A DNA stretch of 57,594 nt from Jimgerdemannia flammicorona (lineage: Eukaryota > Mucoromycota > Endogonomycetes > Endogonales > Endogonaceae), in assembly GCA_003990745.1 (NCBI GenBank), contig RBNI01000021.1, positions 1 through 57,594 on the forward strand. Reading direction: 5' to 3'. Positions 1 through 10,980 of the stretch are shown piece after piece (positions within the stretch are counted from its first letter, which is position 1; every line of letters starts with the position of its first letter). The notes below the pieces were generated by a model. It did no database searches. It had not been told where the DNA came from and saw only the letters and a list, made by a program, of their open reading frames with translations. Position numbers and translations under genes: made by a program.

Positions 1-199
1 GACCCCCCTTCACCTTCTCCGCGAAGCTCACCCTGCCAGTCCCTTGACCTCCAGTTCCGCCCCCTCTTCCACCTCGGCCCCCCGCCAGCAGGCCCCTCAT
101 ACTTCCCCCCAAGCCGGGGCCTCTCCCCACTTGCTGCCAATCAAACGCTCCAGGGCCACCCTGCCCAGTACGCACCTCCGGATGCTCGTTGGTCGCCAT
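1..199 (-). CDS. LINE ORF1 N-terminus, partial, open to the window edge
   Basis: The ATG at 199 (complement) starts a 66-codon frame that stays open to the edge. It begins MATNEHPEVRTGQGG and continues into a Gly/Arg-rich stretch, then an SFAEKVKG motif. The LINE at 47.1-53.0 kb and the copy at the right window edge have the same layout (glycine-rich leader, then S-F-A-[ED]-[KT]-V-K-G). The aligned place in the 47-53 kb copy carries a TAA stop, while this copy reads CAA (Gln), so this one is less decayed. ORF1 of such elements is an RNA-binding, gag-like protein. The rest lies outside the window. Confidence 0.65.
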   Translation of the reverse strand, partial: MATNEHPEVRTGQGGPGAFDWQQVGRGPGLGGSMRGLLAGGRGGRGGGTGGQGTGRVSFAEKVKGG

Positions 200-285
200 G
201 ATACTAGTAGCTTTTCTCCAGAAACTGTGTCGAAAGTGTTGCCAAAGGGTTGTGTAACCTGAATGTTACCCTGTAAGAGGGTTAC
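1..285 (-). mobile_element. 5' end of a LINE (non-LTR retrotransposon), running off the left window edge
   Basis: The complement of this stretch matches the 5' end of the full-length LINE at 47139-53030: a short 5' leader with a GGTTACACAA-type motif, then ATG and the same glycine-rich N-terminus. Only the first 0.3 kb of the copy lies in the window. The 5' boundary is approximate, between about 265 and 300. Confidence 0.75.
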
Positions 286-299
286 TTGTTAGAGTAACC

Positions 300-956
300 A
301 TTATGTAGTTCTGGAAGAGTTTTCTGGAAGTTCTGGATATTCTGAAAGACTGTTTTCTTATAGTCAAGATTAATTTCATATAGAGTATATCCTCTATGCT
401 TATTGATTTCAAGATCAGATTGACATCTCAACCAAAGTTCCTTTTTGGACTAGTTCTGGATGTTCAGGATTTTCTGTATTTCAGAGAGTTTGAGAAACTA
501 AGGCCAGCTTAGTTGAATTGGCATATCGCTGCAGACAATACCTAATTAGAAATTTTCATAACAGAGTTAGATATGGGACCTAATGAAGAGTAGATTTACT
601 TAAGAGTAATTTGTAGATTATTAAATAGGATTATTCACTATTCATGATATTACTATACTAGGAGTAGTTGTATGAAGGGATATTGTGGGAAAGTATTCAG
701 GAATGTTCTTATATATTTGAGTCTGTTTCAGTCTGAGATTTTGAGGTTTGGGAGAGGGGGTATTTATACTAGTGAGGAGCTATCTGGACTATGCTGAATA
801 TAGATGTAGCACTTAGTACTTTGCTGAGTCAGAATGTAGTTACATAGTATAAGTGTGATCTGATATATCAAGGGATTGTCTGACTGCTGAGTTAGTTTAC
901 AGTTATGTTGTATAAGGCTAATCTAACTATACTATGACTGCTAAGCTATCTATAGA
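300..956. other. AT-rich transposon-derived sequence without a readable gene
   Basis: Rich in TA and TG steps with many stops in all frames. It lies between the LINE 5' end and the decayed ORF at 957-2055 and is probably the 3' continuation of that element. I see no host gene or RNA gene. Confidence 0.5.
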
Positions 957-2055
957 TTTAGACACTGTCTGGGTAGTCTTTGATGATATTACTATTGATA
1001 ATATCATCTCTAATGAAGTAGTCATCTAGGAACAGTTGTTCACAAATTAATTCTCCTTGTTCACCAAGGTAATAGTACATTGGGACTTCATTGCCATCCC
1101 ATAGGATAGCATCATTGGTCTTATATGCTGGGTAAGGTATTGGTAGGCAAAAGAGGAGTACATCATCTTTACTTTCATTGGATTCACTGTTTGCATACCT
1201 TTTATAGGTTACAGTACTATAAGTTGCAGAGTTGTAGTAAGCTGACAGCTGTAGTTCATGTTACTCATACTTGGGTAGTGAAGTGGTTGGTTTGATCTCA
1301 AGAGTTGTCTGAAGGTACAGATTGTATTCTCTAGTCTCTTCATTATAGTTGAAGTAATCTGAGGTGAATGCAGATTAGTATTCATGCCAGTGGTCATTAT
1401 CTCAATAGGTCTCATAGGTAATTATAAACTGTTGTAAGTTCATTGGCAGTATTGGCAGAGTAATCAGGGTTGGCAGAGATCCTTGGCTTGAGGTCATATT
1501 AGCATCAGAGGGGTCATTGTCTTCTGCTTTGTCTTCATCAAATTGGATTATATTATAGACATCCTTCATAGCATATCTGACTTGAGGCATTTGCAGAATA
1601 TGGTTATCAGGGTGTGGGAAGGTTCTGTCTGTGGTCTGAACATATTCAAGATACTTGTGATTGAGTTCTTATATCATATCATCGATTTGGCCATAGGATA
1701 GAGTAGTAACCATTTTGGTAGTAGTAACTCAGAGATAGGAAATAAAGATGCTATACTTATAAAAGAGTTCTCGATGTTTATGAACAATGAGTTTCTGATG
1801 TTGAGATATTTGGGTAATGTCTATGTCATAGTGGTGTTTGACCATGTCTTCTAGGAGGCAGCCAATCTGGTAGTAGCTTGAGATTTGTCTGATTTGGTGG
1901 GCTTTGCTAAGCATATTCAGGGTATTCTATCAGACTTCTATGAAGTAGAGAGGTATTAAGCTATGGATATTCATGAGGGGTAGAGGGGGTGTGGCTTGAT
2001 TGATGATAGCATTCCAAATGTCAGCATGGATGCAGTTGTAGATCTCAGTGGTCAT
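957..2055 (-). pseudogene. decayed retroelement-type ORF of unknown function
   Basis: From an ATG at 2055 (complement) one frame can be followed to about 957, roughly 366 codons, with about seven in-frame stops. Most of the stops fit CAG/CAA/CGA or TGG changed by one transition. It starts MTTEIYNCIHADIW and is rich in Ile, Tyr and His. A middle part (YYQIGCLLED) weakly recalls the YKIGNLLC part of the protein encoded in the gypsy LTR at 36158-36973, and both proteins end in a D-D-I-I-x-x-x-[IV]-I acidic stretch. I do not recognise a domain. It could be an accessory or gag-like protein of another LTR element; that is inference. Confidence 0.45.
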
Positions 2056-4121
2056 ATTTATATATGTTCAAGAGTTGGGGTTATTTGTTTAGTTTGTTTT
2101 GATTCTCTGTTTCGATACATCTCAGTGCTTAGTATATATACATTTGGTCCTGATTGGTAAGATTCTGTTTATGTAAATCTTGTATTCTGTGACTTTATAT
2201 TGACTCAGCTTTGTGCACTGTAACTTTCATTTAACTTAGCTTTATGATCATGCAGGTGATTTCCAGATTTATTCAGCTATCATGTGTGATTTCGGTGGCT
2301 TAGTCAGAGGGTAATATGTGATTTCAGTGGCTTGGAGGTTGTGTGCTTATATTAATATAGTATTCTACTCAGATATAAATATTGCTTAACTGGAGATTAA
2401 ACTGAGCCTTCTTTATTATTAAACTATGATATAGAGACTTCTTAAAGACTGAGATAATTTGGAGATCTGGAGTATAGTCTGAGTTAGCTAGAAGATATAT
2501 ATTTATTATAGAAGATATATGTATATTTATTACTAGAGATAGTATACTATTCTCAAAAACATGAGTATATAAGTATAGCTAGCTCAACTAGTATAGATAT
2601 ATAAGATTCTCTTATTATTATTTATATATTCAACTTAGCAATACTATATTATCTCTTTTAGCTATAATAGTCCTCTCTATCTAAGGAAGACTTATCTTTC
2701 AGAATAAAGAGAGTTCTATTTATAAAACTCAAGCAGAATGGAAACCTACTGTCTATTAATATCTGATACTTAATTTCTTATTATTTCTTCTTTATTGGTC
2801 AGGAAACAATATGTTTCTTTAATAACAGAATAGCAATAATATACCAGTTAGTATATAGCTCTATGACTTCTTCTAAAAATAAATATATATATAAAATACT
2901 AAAAAGAGCTCACTTTGAACTCTTATATATATCCTAAATATAGATAAAAACTAAAATAAGAAACTAAAATACAGAACATTATCTAATAAGCCAAAACTCT
3001 ATATAATTACTCTGATGGCTGCTCTATTTCTGAAATACTGAAATCTCTTCAATATTATCAGAAGTTAATAATAGACAGGACACTGCTGACTATTGAGATT
3101 GTTTTGAAAAATATGATGGTTTTTAATGAGCATAAGAAGATACTGAAAGTACTGTCTGATCATACAGACTTCCTGCTTAAACTGTCTGTTGTTTAGTTTA
3201 TAAAGAAGTTACTGAGACTCAGACTACATGACCTCATGGCTCCAGATAGTACTAGAGCTAGACTTAAACATAGATCATCAAGAGTATATTGTTGTCACCA
3301 TCAGCAGAGTAGTCAATGCCATCAAAGTTAGATTTCTTGCTCTCACCTTCACTCTTATCCTCACAGAAAGAACTTACAAATTCCTGAAAAACTAGGGCTT
3401 GCTCAAGATCCTTGAGAAGAAGTTAGTATTCAGATCTTTGAGACATTTTCAAGATGAGATGAGTGAGTGAGAGGTGAATTTTCCTGAAATTCAAACACTC
3501 TCTGATTGTCAGAAATCTAGTAAATTTCTGACATCTAGAATTCTATAACCAACTTTGAAACCCCCTAATATACAGTACTATTAGCCATATTATGAAACCA
3601 AGAGTAACTAGAGGGTTAATCAAACGATCGATACGACATAACCAACAGAGTTGCCGCTGTCTTTTAGATCTTATGACCATGTCAAATCTATCTCCCATGG
3701 ATTACTATTCGTATATAATAATGATATTGATTAACACCAGTGAAGACAACAGTCGCAATTGTTCAAGATGGGATGCGTGAAATGAACAGTTAAGTGTATC
3801 ACACGCCCAGGTGAGTTTGAAGCAACTGCTATTCTAATAACATTGAAGGGAAGTAAACTAAGTAGCTACGAAACGAAGAAGGTATCATTACAACACACTC
3901 GAGTCTTTTCCAACTTCACCGCCTGCTCAGATACATATTGTACAATAATAACAAATCGAAGAGGAGAGATACGAAGAGATACTTTTTGGAATGACCGTGA
4001 AATGGATTTGTGACAAAGGCGAATGACCGGTCAGTTTTTGACTGTTAATGAAAAACGATGCACAGCGAGACTTGCGTTTTAATCAAACATTCAACAGTTC
4101 GCACGACTAGGCCTTGTACAA
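2056..4121. other. AT-rich TE remains (2056-3590), then 3' flank of the myosin gene
   Basis: 2056-3590 is AT-rich, with short imperfect direct repeats (for example TGTGATTTCGGTGGCTT near 2285 and again near 2318), and no open frame is convincing. Base composition returns to the host average from about 3590. The part up to 4121 is the downstream flank of the myosin gene. Confidence 0.5.
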
Positions 4122-7100
4122 CTAGATCAACTTTGTCAACTTAATGAGCCGCTGCAATATGAGCTAAGGAAGAAAGGTGTGCAACGAGTTTCCGTTATTT
4201 TTCATTTCTCGTCTTATCAATTGAAATGTATACTAGAAACGATATTACGTACCCAAGATGGGAGATACTTGTCGGTGCGCACTTCGCGAGGCACAGGGAT
4301 TTCGAACGGTGACGTTGTGTCTTCTAGGGAGATTGCGTCCAGTAAAAGAATATCATTCTTATCACCGCTTACAACACGGCTGGCTACGGCCTTGAGGATC
4401 TCGGGGCTGATCGGATTCTGTTGGAGGCAAATACGTAATGAATGACGATTGAAAGTTGGTGGTGAGTGGACACTTGCCTTGCATCAAATCACGCTACGTC
4501 GGCCTGACCAGTGGAATTTTGTGGGAACGCTACCTCGTAATCCGCAACGAAATAATGCGAAATAAGCTTCTGAATCTGCGTCGGCGTCAACATCCAGCAA
4601 ACATCGTAGATGATTTCAATATCGTTCAGAGAGGCCTTCTTGAGCTGCAGGAGTTTTGTGGCTTGCATCAAGTGCTCTAATTGGAGAGTGCCTTCGGGAA
4701 TATCATGACTCTTGCACCATTCTTCAATACGTGTGATGTTGTATTGAATTTGCATGGCTAGATATAAGCAGATTTGTGAAGCGAAGTATGGCATGAGTTT
4801 CAGTAGGAGTTACGGTTCGCTATACAACTACTTGCCCAAAGTCCTAATTACTGATATCCGAACACGTACCTCGCTTCCACGAACAGAAGTTTCTCCTCAT
4901 AAGCAAGTCGTTGAACGACGACACACCAATGAGTTTGAGCAGTTCAGTGAGAACTTGTCGGGACACCGACGCCTCAATGAAGTAGCACTTCATAGCGCGC
5001 CAGATCTTGTTCAAGAAATTGAGCAGATCATCCATACTGAACGCAGGCTGAGAGGAACCGGTAAGCAGCTTGTTGAGAAAACGACCGGAATCGCTGGTGA
5101 TGAAACCAGGCAGAGATTGACTTTCAATCACAGCGGGAATGATAATCTTGTTAAGGCGCCTTTTGAGTTCTTTCATCCACGCGTGGAAAATGTTATCCTC
5201 GAGGCACTGCATCTCGTACTTGACGGTGGCCACAAGCTTCTCAAAATCGTGCCAGCCAAACGTACGGCGCGTGGCCATGGGGGTCAGGTTCATCTCTTGT
5301 TCCATATCACGCTCGGCTACACAGATCAGCGACAACAATTCGTGGACGTTCGAGAGCCAGAAGGCGCATGGGACTACAGCATCGTCTCCAGTGAAACTCT
5401 GGAGATGGAGATGGATTAAATAGACTCGTTAATAAGTGTGTTAGCATTGTCGAACATGCAGAACCGGACATCACACCAGGACTCACCAAGCACTGCTTCT
5501 GAACAGTGTCCATGACATTGAACAACAGACGCTCCGACTCCTGTATGTAGCCATATTTCCACATTTGGGTGATGCATATGCCAACCATATGAGCGGGGAA
5601 GAAAATTTCCTTCATGTTTGGAGGATTTTGCAAGCTAGGGAGTGGAATCTTGAGAGTCTTAACGAGCCCTTCGAGCACTTCGTCTTGGAGTGAGTCCTCG
5701 TCTTCCAAGATGCGGTGTATCTCCTCTTCCGGATCGTCGTCGGGCTCTTCGTTGATGCGACCCCTGGTGCTGATAATGATGTTGTTGATATTGTCGAACG
5801 AGGTTGGCCTCGGGTTCTTTGGGTGTTGTTGGGCTTGCTTGATAATCTCGATCGACGTCCTGGGTCCCTGCTTGTTGATCTCGCGTGGCTCGGCAGAACT
5901 GTAGCGGCGCTTGAGGCGGGTTGCAGTAAGTCCCGTGGGCGACCTACCGCGACGAGTGGAAATATTTTCCTTGAGGAAGAAACCGCTCTCTTGGGAGCCG
6001 TTGCGCTCGCGATCGAAAGGTGGCGGAGAAATGCCACGTTCGAAGCCCGCGTTCGGAGGGGCTGACAGAGCGGCATGAGCGACAGGGGATGCACCCGAGG
6101 GTTGACGACGCGGCTGAGGAGCGTTGATTTTAGCAGAGAGCTGCGCCTTGAGCGAGGCAATCTCCTTCATGAGCTCGGCGACGTTAGGCAACTCAATCGT
6201 CTTGACCACCTGTTCAGATGCCGAGCGGAGCTTGGCAATCTCTTCTTTCTGCGTAGTAAGTTCGGCAGTGAGGCGCGCGATCTCGGTATCCTGAGCCTTT
6301 ATCTTCTCCAAGGACTGCTGATATTGTTGTTGTAACGAATCTCTGTCGGACTGGAGGGTGTTCCACTCATCTCGCGGCACAGTGGGTTTCTGAAGGATAG
6401 CTTCCAGATCCTTGGCCTTCTGTTCGAGCTTCTCGTATTTTTCGATCCAACTACGGACTTGAACCTCGAGCTGGCTGGCACGGGTCGCCAGCTCTTTCTT
6501 CTCTTCCTTCTGCGAAGTGAGGCTCTGAGTAAGTTCCACAACTTTGTTCTCCAACTTGTATGACATATCCTTGAAATGGTTGACGGATCTAGCCTCTGCT
6601 TTGAGCGCTTTCATAGCCTTGCGGGCATTACGACGACGTACAACGGATTGGATACGAATGATGTGATCACGAGTCGCCTTGTAGGTACGGCGAGCGGAAA
6701 ATCCACGAAGCATCTTCTGGATCTTGATAGCGGCGGACGTCTTGCGGAGGTTCTCAAACTTTTTGCGGGCGAAATGTTGGCGAATGGCAGTTTGGAAATT
6801 GACAATAAACACCTTGGTTCGCAGGTAACGTTGCCTTTGGTAATGGCGACGCCAATACTTTTGAACGACAATGGCGGCGCGTTCGTGGCGAATGTGCTGC
6901 GCCTTAGCCTGAGCGATGCGTTTCCGTGCAACACACTGTATGCGAATGACGACATCCCGAAGGCGCAGGTACCGCAAACGGGTGAGGAAGCGGCGAACGT
7001 TCTTCTGTACTAGGATGGCGCAATCAGCCATGCGGTCGGCGCGGAGCTTCTCGAGGAAGGCGAGCTGACCAGCACGGAAGAAGATCTTGGTCATGCCAAC

Positions 7101-10100
7101 CTGGAACTTGTCCTTGTCCTTGATGGAGTTCTCGAGAATCAGGGTGCAAAGCTTGCGGATATCAGGTTTAAGCTTGGGGTCCCAGTATTGCGAGTTGACA
7201 AGCAAGCAGTACCGATCGGCGAACTCCTCAAACGTCCAGCGAGACGGGTACCCCGCACACGAGATGCGAATGGTTTCGAGCACACCACAAGCGCGAAGTT
7301 GCCCTAGAACCATTTGGGGTTCGAATGCCCACGCGACCTTGGCCTCGTTTGGTTTAATGCAGCGGATATAATGCACATTCGTCTGGTTGATGGTATCCAT
7401 CAAATTAATCAAAGACAGCTTGAAGATGGAACCGAGTGTGGGCTTCTTGAGGGCCATGCTCATGCGCTTGGTGGGTTCTTGCGGGGGCGCTGGGTTCGCC
7501 GCAGCGGCTTTGTCGAACACCTCCTTAAGAAATTCGAATTTTGTGCTCTGCAGCAGGGTAAGATGCTCTTCGGGTACGGTATCCCTGTTCTTTTCAAGGA
7601 AGCCCTCCGACTCGTATTGCACATCGTTGGCGTAATGAACGACGGTGAACGCCGTTTGGGAGAAACGAGGTTTCTTGAAATAATTTTTGTGGGTCGGCGT
7701 GGCGAATTGCGTGTACAGTTTGTTGCACCAACTGCCATCTGTGCCTCCAGGTAGACGAGACTCCTGTATGTATTTATACGTTCACGTCGGGCAAATACCC
7801 AAAGCAAGTAATGATAAGTTCCTGTGTCGGGCATGTGACATAAACCAGTGTGACAAAATGCTTCGCAATTGAAACTTGCCTCGTCAAGCAGCGACAGGAT
7901 ACCGAGCTTGCCCTCGATCATTTCAATACAGGGCTGATTATCGCTAAACTCAATGAATTGCCAATCGATCTTCTCGCGGATGTATTCCTAGAGAGAAGCA
8001 ATAGGTCGTTACAAAAAGCCATGCGTGTAAATCATACACCCAAGATAGATTGCCAGAAAAAGAGTGACAAATGGGTGAGGATACACGACATTATTGGTAA
8101 TCGCTTACCTCTTGCTCGAGCTTGAACACGTGTTGATTGAACTAATGACAAAAAAAATCAGCGAGGCGAAATATAAGTGCCAAACGAGCAAGCCAAAACA
8201 AATACGCTATATAATTTCAATCGCGCCCATTTTCGATCAACATACCTCCTGCTGCAGCTTCTCATTAGCATAGTTGATACAAAATTGTTCGAACGAGTTC
8301 TTCTTGAAATGCTCGAAACCGTAAATATCGAGAACACCAATAAAATTGCTGATTCGCCCCTCATCCGGGCACGACAAGCTCTCATTGACAACGGAGACGA
8401 GCCAATCGAACAAATTAGCGTATACGTATTTGGCGACCGAATCTTTGACCACGTGACCTTGGGTTGGGGTCAGGTTTGTGACGATCTTTTCGTTACGAGT
8501 GACGATCTGCTTTTTCACGATCCATTTGCGGAAATCCACAGGGTCGATACCAAGTAGACGGGTGGCAATGATAAGGGCGGGGTCCGATTCGGAAAGAACA
8601 GCGTCGCCACGGCCAGTAATTTGGATGTTACCGATGTGCAGCAACGCGGCCATCAGGCGAAAGATTTGCCACTGCAGTTGTACAGAGATACCGATCGTGG
8701 ATAGAGCACGCTGTGTCACCTCGAACTCGGCAGCATCGTCAACGCCTGGAATCATGCCGGTTCCACTTTGGTTCAGGTATTGGAATTTGGAGTATTCCTG
8801 GAGCTCGAACTCCTTCTTCTCTGACAAAGGGGCACCAGCACAAAGCTTTTGGAGGCAGAAGCGTCATAACCACAAGGCTATATGTGAGCATTTCGGGCTG
8901 ACAGGGAATCCGGCAGCATATCACTGATATGAGAAACAACACTCTCACCTGATAGAACACGTGGTAGTTCCTCTCGTTATCGGGCTGGAAGATAAGTCGG
9001 GATCGCTCAAGTAGGTAGGTTCTGATTTTGGCGCCAATAATGTTTTGTTCCTCGTCAAATTGGATCTAGAGGATATCGATTATTGCGAAATTTATAAATA
9101 TGTCCAGAAAGAGGGTATCTACAACTCAATTAAGCGTTCAAAACGATTACCTCAATGTATTTGCCGAAGCGAGAACTGTTGTCGTTCCTGGTTGTCTTGG
9201 CATTACCGAAGGTCTCCATAATGGGGTTGGTGGCTGCATGAGGTTGTATACGAACGTCGATGTCAGTAGAAATTTAGATGGTAGAAACTAACATTATTAT
9301 TCCAAGATGACCACACCGTCTTCATCCATTCTTTTGCCAGTTGAATCTAAAAAAATAAATACGACACTCACCCAGAATCTGCTCCTCGACCGCGCTCATG
9401 CCTGTGGCGGTCGATTCTGACTTTACCTTCTTCTTGCCCGACTCTTGGTCGTCGGCGGTGGCGAAATATCGCATAATGAACTTGGCGCTAACGGTCTTAC
9501 CAGCACCACTAAATATTGCATGAGATACGTTGAGACAAAGGTCATAGAGAGAAAAATGCATCAGACATCGTGTAATGCAAAGATATACAGTTCGGAGAGG
9601 CTAAAGTGGGCGGGAACGACGCCGTGGGTTTCTCTTGCAATTGTCTTCGGCATTCAGTTGCAGGCATTGTTTCTCATTCCTCTCACGTTGGCCATATGAA
9701 ATTACAAAGGTCTTAAATCAAGGGATATTTACCTCTCGCCAGATACAACGATGGTCTGATTTGTACCCTCGCGGATCATACATCTATACGCGTCCTCAGC
9801 GATGGCGAACAAGTGTGGCTCAAGCTCGCCACGACGCTTGCCCGAATACAGCTGGATGATCTCGGGTTCATAGAGCGGCACACGATCAAAGGGGTTGGCG
9901 GCGATGAGGACGATCCCAGAATATGTGTAGATATTACGCTGAAGGTATCGAGTGCGAATCGTGTTCAGGACTGGTAATTGTACCGAAAAAAATGGGAGAT
10001 GGAAGATGGGGAAGAAAAAAAAAAAGAAAGATGAGCATGTAGGAGCCATGAAAATGTCCATTTTGCGTATTGTCATCCACATACCAGCTGGCTCGTTAAG

Positions 10101-10686
10101 GTAGCTCAAGTTGGTCAGATCATCGGTAGCCTCTAGCTTTGGGGGATTCCGCAATGGCGGGAGGTCGGCGTTGGAAAACTTATCGAGCTTGGTTATCGTC
10201 GATTCGAATACAATCTCCTAAATGTTGCGATATGAAGGTGGTTGGGAACAAACAAAAATGCAATTCAAGATGTGTCTCTCAGTAAGGACATGAGCACCAT
10301 CTGGGTGCAAATAGAAGCACTACGAGAATCGTTGACGCTACAGAGGTTCACCGTTTGTAGCAAACAGGAGGCCCCCTTGTCTTTTTTTCTTTTCGGAGGG
10401 GGGTTTTTTTTGACACGCGTGCAACACACCAACGTTCGGCACAGCACATCCAGAGTGGGAGGTACTCCATGCGCGAAGGGAACAAGGGTGCGGCAATAGC
10501 CAGCTGAAGGGACAAGGGTCGTACCTTTCCCTCGATGTCGTCGGCAAATACAATCTTGACGTTGTCGCCGCTGATATCTTTGGATACGACGGAGGCAGAT
10601 AGCCAAGCTTCCTTCTCGTCGGGAAACCACGCCTTGGTCCCTTTTGTGTAGACCTCCAAGGCCTGAAGGGCTGTCGGAGTCGTCAT
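4122..10686 (-). CDS. type V myosin heavy chain (actin-based cargo motor)
   Basis: Class V myosin: an ATP-driven motor that walks on actin cables and carries secretory vesicles and organelles to growing tips. My model has 14 exons (complement): 10525-10686, 10085-10217, 9733-9970, 9372-9508, 9151-9233, 8949-9065, 8246-8845, 8109-8141, 7880-7987, 5487-7763, 4870-5398, 4534-4757, 4253-4417, 4122-4163. They sum to 4848 nt, giving 1615 aa, the usual length for the class. Visible parts: N-terminal SH3-like segment; P-loop GESGAGKT near residue 177; the motor core, including LDIYGFE and the IRCIKPN and [15 protein letters not shown] segments; six IQ repeats at about 780-920 that bind calmodulin-like light chains; a coiled coil at about 930-1090; and a C-terminal globular DIL cargo domain. 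The last exon is chosen because it gives a class-typical LQRLIKL tail. Intron 9 has a GC donor (GCAAGT), and exon 8 is only 33 nt. It is divergent from the cyclin gene. Confidence 0.93.
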
Positions 10687-10980
10687 TATGACACTGGTGT
10701 CGTGTCGCCTGTTTGTTTGGTTTGGGTTGGATAGGGGGATGAGGGGGGTATAGGGCTGTTTGGAGGGAGGGAATGGGGGGAAGAGAGAACGAGATGACAG
10801 GCTCAGAGTTAGTGGGCGGAGTGCGTGGTACAACGTGTCGAGAGGCTCGGCTGTGCTGATTGGATCGGCCCAGGTGACGTCACCCTCCGAAAGTCAACAA
10901 ACACTCGTTCTCTCTCCATCACGCAGCTCCACTCTGCCACTCTGCCACTGCTCCCCACCTCTCCTCCCGTCCGCACAACA
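10687..10980. promoter_or_regulatory. bidirectional promoter region between myosin V and cyclin T/K genes
   Basis: Only 294 bp separate the two divergent start codons, so both promoters and 5' UTRs must share it. It holds the palindrome GTGACGTCAC at 10874-10883 and pyrimidine-rich CTCTCTCC stretches just upstream of the cyclin ATG. I see no clear TATA box. Confidence 0.6.
10874..10883. promoter_or_regulatory. CRE/ATF-type palindrome GTGACGTCAC
   Basis: A perfect 10-bp palindrome containing the bZIP (ATF/CREB) core TGACGTCA. It sits about 100 bp upstream of the cyclin ATG and 190 bp upstream of the myosin ATG. The same decamer occurs upstream of the PAC3-like gene and the checkpoint kinase. 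Confidence 0.5.

Noticed and set aside
4217..4252. Myosin V ending by read-through of the last intron (stop at 4217)
   Set aside because: Splicing at GTACGT to the exon at 4122-4163 gives the class-typical tail (LQRLIKL), and the total stays divisible by three.
4754..5419. 221-codon + strand frame
   Set aside because: Antisense to the myosin V cargo-domain exons, which have clear family matches.
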